DNA of 64,000 nucleotides, taken from contig NGBS01000901.1 in NCBI GenBank assembly GCA_002245135.1, positions 1-64,000 of the forward strand, written 5' to 3'. Positions 1-10,575 of the stretch are shown in pieces. Under the pieces are notes generated by a model. The model was given only the letters and a program-made list of their open reading frames with translations, was not told where the DNA came from and searched no databases. Position 1 is the first letter of the stretch. Each line of letters begins with the position of its first letter. This DNA is from Proteromonas lacertae. Lineage: Eukaryota > Sar > Bigyra > Opalinata > Proteromonadidae. The translations under genes and the position numbers were made by a program.

Positions 1-1622
1 CATTTGTTGGTATTTGAAATTATGAAACTTGATGAAAGTATCTGGAGGTGGAAATTGACGAATGATTCCTTTTTGTAATTGACAATTCTCTTTCTGATGT
101 TGAATTATCATATCAGCTGTTGATAAAGTACAGAAACAATACTGGCATCTGGTATAATAATTATGACACCTTTTACCAGAAGGTGATAGGAAGGCTTCTA
201 ACTTTGTTATTACCATATAATGATCTTTGTATATTAACAGGTTCACATGAGGCCAGTGTTTTCTTTTATCTATGTTGGTAACGTATAAAGGTATTGGTTC
301 ATTCTGGTCTATTGTAAATATATTGATAGTAATATGATTCAGCTGTTCAAACTCGTCAATTCTGTCACTATCATTAATTGCATCTACTGGAAACCTTAAA
401 CTACTTACATCCATTAAGTCTACATACTGTTTATATTTCATTGCTCTGTTACGGTGGTCTTTGAACTCTATATAGTGTAAACCAGCTGCCACGCTAAATA
501 AAAAGCACATATTCTTACATTCTTCACTATATCTTACTAAATTAATAACGCACTTTCTATTGTTGAGGCTTGCTGGTAACTTTATGTTGTCATCTTCTGT
601 AGATGATCCAGCAGCCATTGAACTTTTCATCAGTATCATCTCTACCTTCTTAATATATCTGAACTTTAGTTCAGATCTTTCAGTGTTGAAAATTGAACCT
701 AAATCTCGAATCATGGCATTGTTTAACTTTGAACCAATTGTACCTAACTCTTGAGAAGTTATAATTTCTGGCGCTGTTTCGAATGTTTTGTAACAACTTA
801 CTTGTGCATTGGCTGGTTCATCGGATCCTATATAACCTACTCTGAATCTGAAATACACTTTTATATAAGAAAATTTCTTCTCATTTATGTAGTTACGTAT
901 GGTAACCATAAAATCACTTGATGCATTGCAGATTTGGGTAAACAAATCCTCAGGTTTCTTTCCATCTTCTTCATTTATAATCTTCTCGTAGGTACGTTCG
1001 TAGTCTCTACTGCTTCTCTCTACAAGTTGTAACAAACTTACTCTTTCAGGATGTGACATTGTTTTCAACTGCTCTGGATGATTATCAACAACATCCAGAG
1101 CAATCATTTCTTCCTGTAGCTGCCTTCTTCTTTCAACATCTGTAGTTGATTGAGGATGTATTTCAGGAATTGGTCCATCATTAATTGGTGAAAGTGTTGG
1201 TGGATCTTCAGGAGGAGGTGTATCTGGCAATAAATCATCTGGATTTCTGCTAATCGCTGTATTTTTGGAGGTGGAGGAGGTGGTTGATCAATTACAATTG
1301 AAGATGTTGTTCTTCTTCTTGGTGTTATGAAACTAGTTCCATTAGTACTTCTAGTAGTGTTTGATTGTTGCTGTTGTTGTTGCTGCTGCTGCTGAGGTTG
1401 TTGTGGATGTTGATTTAATGATCCTACATAATATGGTGGAGGATAGTAATAGGATGGTGGTGGTGGGATAGCTGGAGTAAAATAAGGGTTCATCCAGGGA
1501 TTAAAATAACTTTGTGGCAACATTGGAATCTGATTTGCTTGACTATTGCCTTGAATAGGCATAGAAGTACTTGGAGACTGGTAATACCACGGATTAAACC
1601 AAGGAGGATAGCTGGGATACAT
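1..1622 (-). CDS. Polinton/Maverick-type DNA polymerase B, 5' part, frameshifted
   Basis: The reading frame starts at the ATG at 1622 with a Pro/Tyr/Gln-rich leader (WFNPWYY, PPPPSYYYPPPYY, a run of ten Gln). After about position 1260 coding continues in another frame, open without a stop to the left edge. The second frame has the pattern that precedes the exonuclease/polymerase domains in protein-primed polymerases of Polintons: FEQLNHITINIF, HVNLLIYKDHYMVI, then a zinc-knuckle-like RCQYCFCTL...HQKENC and KFHNFKYQQ. The polymerase catalytic motifs would lie outside the window. The frame change falls in a C/A-rich proline tract (CCACCTCCAAAAA), so one indel, real or from sequencing, separates the leader from the rest. 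Family assignment is from pattern memory, not a search. The gene is partial and may be inactive. Confidence 0.7.
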
Positions 1623-1819
1623 TAGAACCTATAAAAACGAGAAAGATATAAATATACCCAATAAAATAACTCCAAATGTATTAATATGATTTGCTAATTG
1701 AAATTCCTTGATAATCAAGGAGTTGTAATAATATAGTTAATTTTTTTTCTTTGATTATCAAAGAAATAATTAACTTTACTTTTAATTGATTGTTTTTTTG
1801 ATTTTTTTACTATATTAAA

Positions 1820-2233
1820 ATGCGTCATTTTGTTTATCAGAGAGATATAACAATGGTTCAAGAAGAAATACCATTTTGGATCAAAGTTTTTAATAGCATT
1901 AGAGAATTAGCATTAAATGGATATACAGAAGTTCATTTCTTATGTTATTTAGAAGAGAGCATAGCTAATCTAGCAAAGTTAAAAGCTATACTAGACAAAG
2001 TTAAGCATTATTATACTAATCAGTATGCAACGAAAAAAAGATTGGAAATTATCACATATTTAGATAATATTAGAAAAGATGGTAATAGATTTAAGAAAGA
2101 ATTAATTGAGAATAATCAATTATTTATTGATAACAAATTAGATTACGCAGTTAATGGATTACTATCTTTATTATGTGATGCTTTAGCAGCTAGAGTGAAA
2201 ATGGATGCAGATATCAAAAAAAGAAGTAAGTAA
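1820..2233 (+). CDS. hypothetical helical protein next to the polymerase
   Basis: A 137-residue ATG-started frame, MRHFVYQRDI to DADIKKRSK, divergent from the polymerase and about 200 bp from it. It is rich in Leu, Ile, Asn and Lys, predicted largely alpha-helical, with no signal peptide, membrane segment or catalytic motif that I recognise. Its position between the polymerase and the palindrome-rich tract suggests it may be a cargo gene of the same element, but this is inference from location only. No introns are needed. It could also be an unrelated host gene. Confidence 0.5.
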   Translation: MRHFVYQRDITMVQEEIPFWIKVFNSIRELALNGYTEVHFLCYLEESIANLAKLKAILDKVKHYYTNQYATKKRLEIITYLDNIRKDGNRFKKELIENNQLFIDNKLDYAVNGLLSLLCDALAARVKMDADIKKRSK

Positions 2234-2357
2234 TTATGAATTTATCTAATTATGATTAAATAATTATATATTTTAAATACTAATACAGAGATTAATTAAA
2301 ATAAAAAGAAGACTGTGTGTTTTTAAGGGTTTATTTAAAATAACATAAAAAATCCAT

Positions 2358-2471
2358 AACCGATTCTTCTTACCCTTTCTTTTTTTCACTTCCTTACTTA
2401 GGGAAAGTGAAGTCGATCACTTTTCTCTAGGTAAATAAGTGAAAAAAAGAAAGGGAAAGGAAAATCGATTA
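2358..2471. repeat. long imperfect palindrome (hairpin)
   Basis: CCGATTCTTCTTACCCTTTC on the left pairs with GAAAGGGAAAGGAAAATCG on the right. The pairing continues inward through CTTTTTTTCACTT / AAGTGAAAAAAAG and ACTTAG / CTAGGT to an inner AAAGTGA...TCACTTT stem. The whole 114-nt stretch can fold into one cruciform with few mismatches. Confidence 0.7.
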
Positions 2472-2636
2472 TGAAATCCGCATTTCAAAAACTAAATGAG
2501 TAAAAGAAAAGGGAAAGTGAAAACAAGGGAAAGTGAAAACGAGTCTTAGGTGGTGTATATGGCCTTCCTAAGCTTTATATCAGTCTCTATAACATAATTG
2601 AACAAATGTTTACAACGGACGGCAGTTACACCGTCA

Positions 2637-2668
2637 GTTACACGTCAGTTATGTAACTGACATGTAAC
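2637..2668. repeat. near-perfect 32-nt palindrome
   Basis: GTTACACGTCAGTTA followed by its near-complement TAACTGACATGTAAC. It is embedded in a 90-nt patch with repeated CCGTTA/TAACGG words. No gene overlaps it. Function unknown. Confidence 0.6.
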
Positions 2669-3037
2669 GGATTCATAACGACCGTTAAAACCGTTGTACA
2701 AATGAACGGTTATTGAATAAAATGAAAAATAAGAAAAATGAAACGAATATATGAATTTTAGCCTCGGGTCCAGCGTCAAGCCTCGTGGTCTAGCGTCAAG
2801 CCATTTTGGGTCTGTAGCCCTTAATATATATTATTATGATTGGCATTTGGTTACTGATTAAAGACTAAAGAAAAATGAAAAGATTTTTAAAAATGAAGTG
2901 TTTTTGTAAAGTAATGTGTTTTTCAAGATTGTTTAAGGTTTAAAATGGCATATTTGTAACGATATTTTTTACTTTATAATAATTTAAATATATATTTATG
3001 TTTATATACTTAAAAAAACACAATTAATTAAAAGATT

Positions 3038-4041
3038 CTAGCATAAATCTATGCCATAATCAATATCTTCTTCACTTTCCTCCATAAGTTTTTTAGCAAA
3101 AATTCCTGGCTTGGGAGCTGGTAATTTCAAATGTTTTACTACACTCAATACCTGTGGTTCTAAATTGTCAAAGCAATTACTCTCTCTCATTTTATTCCAT
3201 CCCTCTTCATCCATTTTTTCAAATATTCTTAACATTGATTTTTCTATTTCAAATTCTTTAGTCTTTAGGTATTCTAAACACTTTGAATGTTCTTCAAAAG
3301 CTGTTACTGCACTGTCAAAATCATTTTCTCCTAAAGTCAATATTATTTCAGTTTCATATAATATCCATCTAATAATATAAATATATATTGTTATACATAT
3401 TATTTGGTTGGTTTAGTTTTGTATAAATATCAATCATATCTTTATTTATTTTTATAGCTTCTGAATATAGTCCTTTCTTTAATTCTAGTGATAATAAGTA
3501 TGAATGAGCATAAATTGAATGAATTTCTATTTCATTCTCATTATACAAACTACAAGCTTCTTTTGCTAACTTTATTGTTTTATCTATATCAAATCTTTCA
3601 TACATTTTAGCTGCTTTTATCAATGCTTTACATGAATCTTCTGGTTTGTTTGCATCTCTATAATAACTTGCAGCTTGTTTATATGCATTTCCTGCATCTA
3701 CACTATCTTGTAGTTCATTTGTTTGGGAAAGTAATAATGCTGCTTTTTGAATTTTTTCTCCTGCAATAAATAAAGCACCACTCTATATTATATTTGTATT
3801 GGTTATATACATACTTTATATTCACAATCAGCTGATAATTTGTAATAAACTATTGCATTTCTATTTTGTCCAATTACTTCATAACACTTTGCTGCTTTCT
3901 CATACAGTTTTGCAGCCTAAAATTAATCTGGTTCTCTTTGTAATTCTTTATATCTGATACTAATAACACATATAATTGAATAATAATACAACTCTTCGGC
4001 TCTTTAGCTTCATGTAATTTCTTAAAAGTAAAATTACTCAT
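3038..4041 (-). CDS. gamma-SNAP-like vesicle-fusion adaptor, left copy
   Basis: Reverse-complement duplicate of the gene at 10576-11579, with the same exons and AT-rich introns. The helical-repeat (TPR-like) SNAP fold is visible as AAKLYEKAAKCYE, DAGNAYKQAASYY and CKALIKAAKMYERF. The tail ending in an acidic stretch plus DLC is typical of gamma-SNAP. SNAPs bind SNARE complexes and recruit NSF at membranes. This copy should be intact, with its own upstream sequence inside the arm. It is separated from the kinase stop by about 580 bp. The 5' splice pattern is uncertain (see the right copy). Confidence 0.78.
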
Positions 4042-4624
4042 TATATAAAGGTTAGATGAATCAAACCTAAAGCTTGATAACAAAAAAATAATGAAAGAAT
4101 ATACTCAAAAATTGATATTAATTGTTATTAATATATAATTAAAAAATCATACTAAACTTTAATCACAGCATAACTATTAATCTATTGATTAACCTGTGTT
4201 ACACTATACTATTACTATAAATAAAGACTTAATTATACATAAATTCGCTTTTTAATTTATTTTGCTGTAGTTATTGTATAATTAATCAGAATTTTAAAAA
4301 ATGAAATGAAAATGTTTGAGAAAGCTTGATATTTCAATTCAAAAATGTGAGTAAATAAGACAATTACATAAAATATTACATTAAAATAATTGAGAGGTTG
4401 TGAATTGTTCAAAAATAGTAATATATGTGTTACATGGAATGATTTGATTAATTTAGAGGATTAGATAGAAATATATCCAATATCTAAGTAATTGTCTATT
4501 TGTTAGTTTAAATGAAGTATTACTTCGCTGTGAGATATATATAAATGTAAAAAACAAACAAAAATATAACTACTAAATAAAATAATATAAAAAGACTTTT
4601 ATGTATGTATATTTTATTACTTTT
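4042..4624. other. non-coding spacer in the left repeat arm
   Basis: No gene seen. AT-rich intergenic DNA between the kinase stop and the gamma-SNAP start, duplicated at 9993-10575 and partly again at 15896-16154. Confidence 0.6.
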
Positions 4625-6868
4625 CTATACACTCAACTGACAAATAACACTCGAACTAATCTGTTTAAATATCCAACTATCACCAACACATTTCTTTAGT
4701 GTTACACAAGTACTACTACTTGAATTCTCTTTCAAATTTACTTCAAATGTAATTCCCATCTTATCACAAATCAATTTATCACTTGTTTCACATTGTAGAT
4801 TTATACTCAACTCTTTTATTATCTTTCTACACATTATACTCACTTCACTCAAAGATTTCTTCACACTTACTGTCATCTCATTCAATTCTACTATTCTTCT
4901 TCCATTTCGAGTTCCAGGTCGACTATTTGATGTTATTGGAGGTTTGGGAGAGCTTGATCTGGGTGAACTACTCAAATTAATTCCATTTACACCAACTGCT
5001 CTTGGACTACTCACTTTCTTATTATTACTACTGCTATTTACATTCATTCTGGCTGATTGAGCATAAGGTGATACATATCTTTCACCATAATTAGGAGTAT
5101 TAATTCGATCTCTTGCAGATATTGCTCCTTCTCGACTATTCATTTGTATTGTTCCTCTTGCTTGGGATTGTGGTTGTTGAGATGATTGTGGAGGTGGCCG
5201 AGGTACTAAAAATGCATTTGTTGGAATTATTGGATTTAATCTTGGACTATATTCCATTGAAGAAACTGGTCTTTGCTTTATTGGGATTGATGGAATTATT
5301 GGTCGATGTGGTTGTATTGGTTGTTTTGATTGTTGTTGTTGTTGTTGTTGTTGTCCTGTTGTTCCTCTTGGAGATGATTGTTTAACTGATGGTAAATCAT
5401 TTTCATTATTAGTAGTTGGAGTATTATCTGTTGTTTTACTTGTTGATATTGATGTGGAAGGTCTTTGTTCATTATTATTATTATCATTAGTTGCATTAAT
5501 TACTATTAAGTTTTCTACTTCATTATTATTACTATTATCTTTGGTATTTGTATTATTATTATTATTTCTATAAAACAGTTTATTATTCTTCAAATCTTGT
5601 ATTTGTAATGGTTCTAAGGTTATTGCTTCATTCGCTTTGTTAGTCTCTGCAATTGTTGTTGTTGTTGTATTATTCTCATTTTCATTCTTTGGCTTTTCTT
5701 TATGAATAACATATGGACTAGATTTAGCTACTCCTAATTGTTTTCGATTAGCTGGAAGTCCTTCACGATGGATTTTCTTCTTTAATAAGTAATAAGTGGC
5801 TGTATATTCATTATGTAAATTCTTTTCGATTGATTCAATTGCTTTGTTTTTATCTAAGTCTAAATCTACAAGCCAATTTATTATATTTTCATCAATTATT
5901 TCATGATGAATACAATCTTCAGGATATTGAGGTATATACGACAATACTTGAGTATACCATTTATGTTTACGAATATCATTCATTGTATATCGCTTGTTTG
6001 GATCAGTCTCTAAGATTTTATGTAATAAATCTTTCACTTCATGAGATAAATAATTGGGAGTTTGATATTGCCCACTTAATATCTTTCTATATAAAACTGC
6101 AGTGTTATCATCTTCAAATGGTAAATATCCACAAACCATTGCAAATAATACAACTCCTAAACTCCAAATATCTACACAAGACCCACTATATTTCTTACCA
6201 GCTATCATCTCAGGAGCAGCATAACAAGGTGAACCACAGGCTGTTTTTAACAAAATATCACCTTCATATGTATTACTTAAACCAAAATCGATTAATTTTA
6301 CAGTATAAAAATCTTTATTTCTTTCAAGTAATATGTTTTCTGGTTTTAAATCTCTATGACATACTTTCAGTTTATGAACATAATCTAATGATTCAACGAT
6401 TTGATGGAAGAACCGACAAGCATCTCTCTCATTAATTCTACCATGATTGACTATATAATCAAATAGTTCGCCACTATCAGCATATTCCATAATAAGATAA
6501 ATATGATGAGCTGTATCTATTATTTCGTATAGTTGAGTTACATAGGGATGATAGGTTTTCTTAAAAATCTTTATTTCTCTCCTTACTCTCTCTATATCTG
6601 ATGCATCTACAATTTTACTTTTCTCGAGTATTTTTACTGCAACTTTCTCACCTGTGAGTATATGAGTACCAATCTTAACTTTTCCGAAAGTTCCTTTACC
6701 AATACGCTTACCTAATACATATTTGCCTATTGTTCTATTTCCTTCATTGCTTTCTTGATTCTCAGCTGATGGTGGAACATCTGCAGATTTTATTTCTGAT
6801 TTATTTACATATTGCGTACCACGTCTTGTTGGTCGTGTTCTAGGTTGATAATGAGCTCTAGCTGACAT
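4625..6868 (-). CDS. AMPK/SNF1-related Ser/Thr protein kinase (UBA-like and KA1 domains)
   Basis: A 747-residue single-exon gene. Residues about 50-303 form a complete kinase: IGKGTFGKVKIG loop, VAVKILEKS lysine, HRDLKPENILL, DFGLSN, activation loop LLKTACGSPCYAAPE with the LKB1-type Thr, and DIWSLGVVLFAMVCGYLPF. A UBA-like helical segment follows (NIINWLVDLDLDKNKAIESI), then a long Asn/Gln/Ser-rich linker with Q8, then a C-terminal KA1-type fold (MTVSVKKSL...SWIFKQISSSVICQLSV). This order matches SNF1/AMPK-alpha, SAD and MARK kinases, which act in energy or polarity signalling. The last ~430 codons lie in the inverted-repeat arm. A TCAAGC-AAAAT-GCTTGA palindrome sits about 35 nt upstream. 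Confidence 0.93.
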   Translation of the reverse strand: MSARAHYQPRTRPTRRGTQYVNKSEIKSADVPPSAENQESNEGNRTIGKYVLGKRIGKGTFGKVKIGTHILTGEKVAVKILEKSKIVDASDIERVRREIKIFKKTYHPYVTQLYEIIDTAHHIYLIMEYADSGELFDYIVNHGRINERDACRFFHQIVESLDYVHKLKVCHRDLKPENILLERNKDFYTVKLIDFGLSNTYEGDILLKTACGSPCYAAPEMIAGKKYSGSCVDIWSLGVVLFAMVCGYLPFEDDNTAVLYRKILSGQYQTPNYLSHEVKDLLHKILETDPNKRYTMNDIRKHKWYTQVLSYIPQYPEDCIHHEIIDENIINWLVDLDLDKNKAIESIEKNLHNEYTATYYLLKKKIHREGLPANRKQLGVAKSSPYVIHKEKPKNENENNTTTTTIAETNKANEAITLEPLQIQDLKNNKLFYRNNNNNTNTKDNSNNNEVENLIVINATNDNNNNEQRPSTSISTSKTTDNTPTTNNENDLPSVKQSSPRGTTGQQQQQQQQSKQPIQPHRPIIPSIPIKQRPVSSMEYSPRLNPIIPTNAFLVPRPPPQSSQQPQSQARGTIQMNSREGAISARDRINTPNYGERYVSPYAQSARMNVNSSSNNKKVSSPRAVGVNGINLSSSPRSSSPKPPITSNSRPGTRNGRRIVELNEMTVSVKKSLSEVSIMCRKIIKELSINLQCETSDKLICDKMGITFEVNLKENSSSSTCVTLKKCVGDSWIFKQISSSVICQLSV

Positions 6869-6900
6869 ATATTAAAAAATGTAACAGTTATAAAAAATAT

Positions 6901-6917
6901 TCAAGCAAAATGCTTGA
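6901..6917. promoter_or_regulatory. TCAAGC/GCTTGA palindrome upstream of the SNF1-like kinase
   Basis: TCAAGC and its complement GCTTGA are separated by 5 nt and lie 33-49 nt before the kinase ATG. The same hexamer lies upstream of at least seven other starts in this window, so it may be a core promoter element. Inference only. Confidence 0.4.
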
Positions 6918-7145
6918 CTGTTATTTTTTTTTGATTATTCTGTCAGTCGTAATAATAAACGAATCAAATATATTAATATCAATAGCAAGACACTTACATC
7001 TTGCGCAGTATGAGTTATGGATTATATTGTCAAATTATTTATATCAGCGTGAATGAAAATATACATGAAATGAATTTATCTATAGTTTATGGTTGAACTA
7101 TTATTCTAAATTATAACATATCGTTATTACTTTTCAGAATTATTA

Positions 7146-7540
7146 ATGAATAACTATTATGCAGAAGCCTTAGATAAAGATGATTTTGCATTTATGCAAA
7201 AAGGATTATTTCTTGCAGATATAAGTTACTTTTCACAATAAATTTAAAAAGATCCTACAAATGGTATTTATTACACTGATAGATGTGCTACATATCTAGC
7301 ACAAGGAGAAATAGATAAAAGAATGAAAGATGGAATAAAAGGAGTTGAATTTTCTGATAATGTAGTTAATATGGATTATTTGATGTACAAGGTCAAAAAA
7401 AACTCATAAGTATTACATTACAAACAATTCCTCCCAAAATGTATGGATATTATTATAGTAAAGAAGTAATAAATTATTCAATTAACAATGAATATGGTAA
7501 CAATTGGAGAAAAACACATGATGCATATATGATTAGCTAA
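7146..7540 (+). pseudogene. decayed TPR-protein fragment
   Basis: Starts MNNYYAEALDKDDFAFMQKG and stops after about 32 codons. It resumes in another frame with DPTNGIYYTDRCATYLAQGE and further residues that resemble a tetratricopeptide unit of the STI1/TTC type (YYxNRxxxYLxxG pattern). Later parts are again interrupted by stops (one near 7408), and the last segment ends at a TAA at 7540. No continuous spliced frame could be built, so I read it as a relic inside the spacer of the inverted repeat. Confidence 0.4.
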
Positions 7541-7619
7541 ATGATGTTAATATTTCATCTATTTGAAGATAAAAATGCAATGGAAATATAGTTTAATAAT
7601 TATTAAGAGTTAAAATTTT

Positions 7620-8695
7620 TTAAGTTTCATGGCAAAAGGATAATAATTCTACAGAACTACCACATGCTCCAGCTTGAATACATGGATATAATGGAGAAGG
7701 TAAATCTTTAACAAGTAAAACAGGATCTGAATTATCATGACTAATCCAAAATTCTCTTTTATTCATATCAACAATCACTTCATAAATTGAACCATCTCCA
7801 TGATTATTGAAATTTGGATTATTATTAACAACTGTTCCAATATGACAATCACCTGTAACATCTTGATTTTTACCTTCATATACAAAAGAACAACATGAAC
7901 TATAATAAAAATTATTAATATCACCATTACATATTTTTGTACATAATAATAACGCAATTTCATTATATCTTGATCTGTTTCTGTTGAATTTATATCTAAT
8001 ACTATAAATTCCATATTCCATTTTTATATTTATAAAACAATGATACAAATTACCGCTTGTATTTGTTATTGTTTTACTATCTTTACTAATTGTTATATAG
8101 ATACTTTTATATTCTTCAGAAAATATTACTTCTTCATAATAAATAAAAGATACTCGAAATTCCATAAAGTTTATGATATTTTCACATTTTACTGTATATT
8201 CTATTTTATCTAGTTCATTATTAATAAAGCCTCTAATCTCTCCTGTATATGGATCTATTACAATATCCATTCACCTTTATTGACATAGAGGGGTATGAAA
8301 AATAAGTGATTCTATCAATAAATTCTGAAATAATTCCTTTATTAATTGTTGTATTCATCATAATTTTAATGTCATTCTCTGACATATTTTGGCTTTCAAT
8401 AAAATTAATCACTATTCTTTTAAAATAACTTGGTAGATAATTAATATAATCTAATATATGATATAACATTTCCATCCCACATAAATTGTGTATTCTATAT
8501 ATACAATCATTATCTCTAATTAATAAACAAAAACATTTATAGATTCTTTTTCTTTTATTTAATCTATATTCATTTAATAATAACATTATTATATCAGCTA
8601 TCTCTTCTGTGCTAATTATGTCATTTAATTTTTCTATCATCATTCCACTATCAAAAATTATCATCATCCCAATTTCTTTCATTTTTATATCTTCG
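7620..8695 (-). pseudogene. truncated SPRY-domain gene related to the 16.6-kb BTB-BACK locus
   Basis: Two overlapping frames. The upstream one (about 8695-8233) starts abruptly with EDIKMKEIGMMI. This matches EDIKMKEIGLLI of the BTB-BACK locus near 17580, and the helical similarity continues (LLNEYRLNKRKRIYKCFCL against INEYNSIETGRIIKCLCL). The second frame (8270-7620) has a SPRY/B30.2-like beta-rich pattern: SKTITNTSGNLYHCF, NRNRSRYNEIALLL, GDGSIYEVIVDMNKREFWISH, SPLYPCIQAG. The frames meet by a single-base shift at about 8270. The 5' end is cut exactly at the inner breakpoint of the inverted repeat (8695/8696), so the BTB part is missing. Confidence 0.55.
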
Positions 8696-9992
8696 TGAAG
8701 ATTGTATTCATCATGAAATAATTGATGAAAATATAATAAATTGGCTTGTAGATTTAGACTTAGATAAAAACAAAGCAATTGAATCAATCGAAAAGAATTT
8801 ACATAATGAATATACAGCCACTTATTACTTATTAAAGAAGAAAATCCATCGTGAAGGACTTCCAGCTAATCGAAAACAATTAGGAGTAGCTAAATCTAGT
8901 CCATATGTTATTCATAAAGAAAAGCCAAAGAATGAAAATGAGAATAATACAACAACAACAACAATTGCAGAGACTAACAAAGCGAATGAAGCAATAACCT
9001 TAGAACCATTACAAATACAAGATTTGAAGAATAATAAACTGTTTTATAGAAATAATAATAATAATACAAATACCAAAGATAATAGTAATAATAATGAAGT
9101 AGAAAACTTAATAGTAATTAATGCAACTAATGATAATAATAATAATGAACAAAGACCTTCCACATCAATATCAACAAGTAAAACAACAGATAATACTCCA
9201 ACTACTAATAATGAAAATGATTTACCATCAGTTAAACAATCATCTCCAAGAGGAACAACAGGACAACAACAACAACAACAACAACAATCAAAACAACCAA
9301 TACAACCACATCGACCAATAATTCCATCAATCCCAATAAAGCAAAGACCAGTTTCTTCAATGGAATATAGTCCAAGATTAAATCCAATAATTCCAACAAA
9401 TGCATTTTTAGTACCTCGGCCACCTCCACAATCATCTCAACAACCACAATCCCAAGCAAGAGGAACAATACAAATGAATAGTCGAGAAGGAGCAATATCT
9501 GCAAGAGATCGAATTAATACTCCTAATTATGGTGAAAGATATGTATCACCTTATGCTCAATCAGCCAGAATGAATGTAAATAGCAGTAGTAATAATAAGA
9601 AAGTGAGTAGTCCAAGAGCAGTTGGTGTAAATGGAATTAATTTGAGTAGTTCACCCAGATCAAGCTCTCCCAAACCTCCAATAACATCAAATAGTCGACC
9701 TGGAACTCGAAATGGAAGAAGAATAGTAGAATTGAATGAGATGACAGTAAGTGTGAAGAAATCTTTGAGTGAAGTGAGTATAATGTGTAGAAAGATAATA
9801 AAAGAGTTGAGTATAAATCTACAATGTGAAACAAGTGATAAATTGATTTGTGATAAGATGGGAATTACATTTGAAGTAAATTTGAAAGAGAATTCAAGTA
9901 GTAGTACTTGTGTAACACTAAAGAAATGTGTTGGTGATAGTTGGATATTTAAACAGATTAGTTCGAGTGTTATTTGTCAGTTGAGTGTATAG
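8696..9992 (+). pseudogene. C-terminal fragment of the SNF1-like kinase (no kinase domain)
   Basis: Identical in sequence to codons about 317-747 of the kinase at 4625-6868: UBA-like segment, low-complexity linker and KA1 domain, but no kinase domain and no in-frame ATG near the breakpoint. Upstream of 8696 the frame enters unrelated antisense sequence of the SPRY gene. It is probably not expressed as a kinase. A free KA1/UBA fragment is conceivable but unsupported. Confidence 0.85.
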
Positions 9993-10539
9993 AAAAGTAA
10001 TAAAATATACATACATAAAAGTCTTTTTATATTATTTTATTTAGTAGTTATATTTTTGTTTGTTTTTTACATTTATATATATCTCACAGCGAAGTAATAC
10101 TTCATTTAAACTAACAAATAGACAATTACTTAGATATTGGATATATTTCTATCTAATCCTCTAAATTAATCAAATCATTCCATGTAACACATATATTACT
10201 ATTTTTGAACAATTCACAACCTCTCAATTATTTTAATGTAATATTTTATGTAATTGTCTTATTTACTCACATTTTTGAATTGAAATATCAAGCTTTCTCA
10301 AACATTTTCATTTCATTTTTTAAAATTCTGATTAATTATACAATAACTACAGCAAAATAAATTAAAAAGCGAATTTATGTATAATTAAGTCTTTATTTAT
10401 AGTAATAGTATAGTGTAACACAGGTTAATCAATAGATTAATAGTTATGCTGTGATTAAAGTTTAGTATGATTTTTTAATTATATATTAATAACAATTAAT
10501 ATCAATTTTTGAGTATATTCTTTCATTATTTTTTTGTTA

Positions 10540-10545
10540 TCAAGC
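10540..10545 (+). promoter_or_regulatory. TCAAGC motif upstream of gamma-SNAP
   Basis: TCAAGC about 31 nt before the ATG; mirrored at 4072-4077 in the left repeat arm. Part of the recurrent upstream motif described in the findings. Confidence 0.35.
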
Positions 10546-10575
10546 TTTAGGTTTGATTCATCTAACCTTTATATA

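Larger units (their letters stand above)
2234..2837. other. non-coding tract with palindromes and short repeats
   Basis: No convincing gene. Base composition is less AT-rich than the surroundings. It holds a long hairpin (2358-2471), three GGGAAAGTGAA copies (2401, about 2510 and about 2524), a second palindrome (2637-2668), several CCGTTA/TAACGG words, and two GCGTCAAGCC units 20 bp apart (2773-2802). The tract ends at the outer breakpoint of the large inverted repeat. It may be the terminal region of the Polinton-like element, but no matching opposite terminus is in view. Confidence 0.5.
2838..5921 (+). repeat. large inverted repeat, left arm
   Basis: This 3084-bp arm is the reverse complement of 8696-11779: paired positions sum to 14617 at every point tested. 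Frames on both strands translate identically in the two arms, so identity looks close to 100%. The outer end cuts the alcohol dehydrogenase after its first three codons (ATG at 2846 on the minus strand). The inner end runs without a break into the N-terminal half of the kinase, so this arm is native on its inner side. Confidence 0.93.

Noticed and set aside
2755-2815. tRNA-like or snRNA-like GC-rich patch
   Set aside because: It is a 20-bp tandem unit (GCGTCAAGCC) without cloverleaf arms or an internal B-box; no tRNA or rRNA gene was seen in the window.
5830-6435. 201-codon plus-strand frame inside the kinase
   Set aside because: Antisense to the conserved kinase domain, with no similarity of its own.
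8233-8787. Single 184-codon minus-strand protein crossing 8696
   Set aside because: Its first ~30 codons are antisense of the kinase fragment in the repeat arm; the real homology starts only at EDIKMKEIG.
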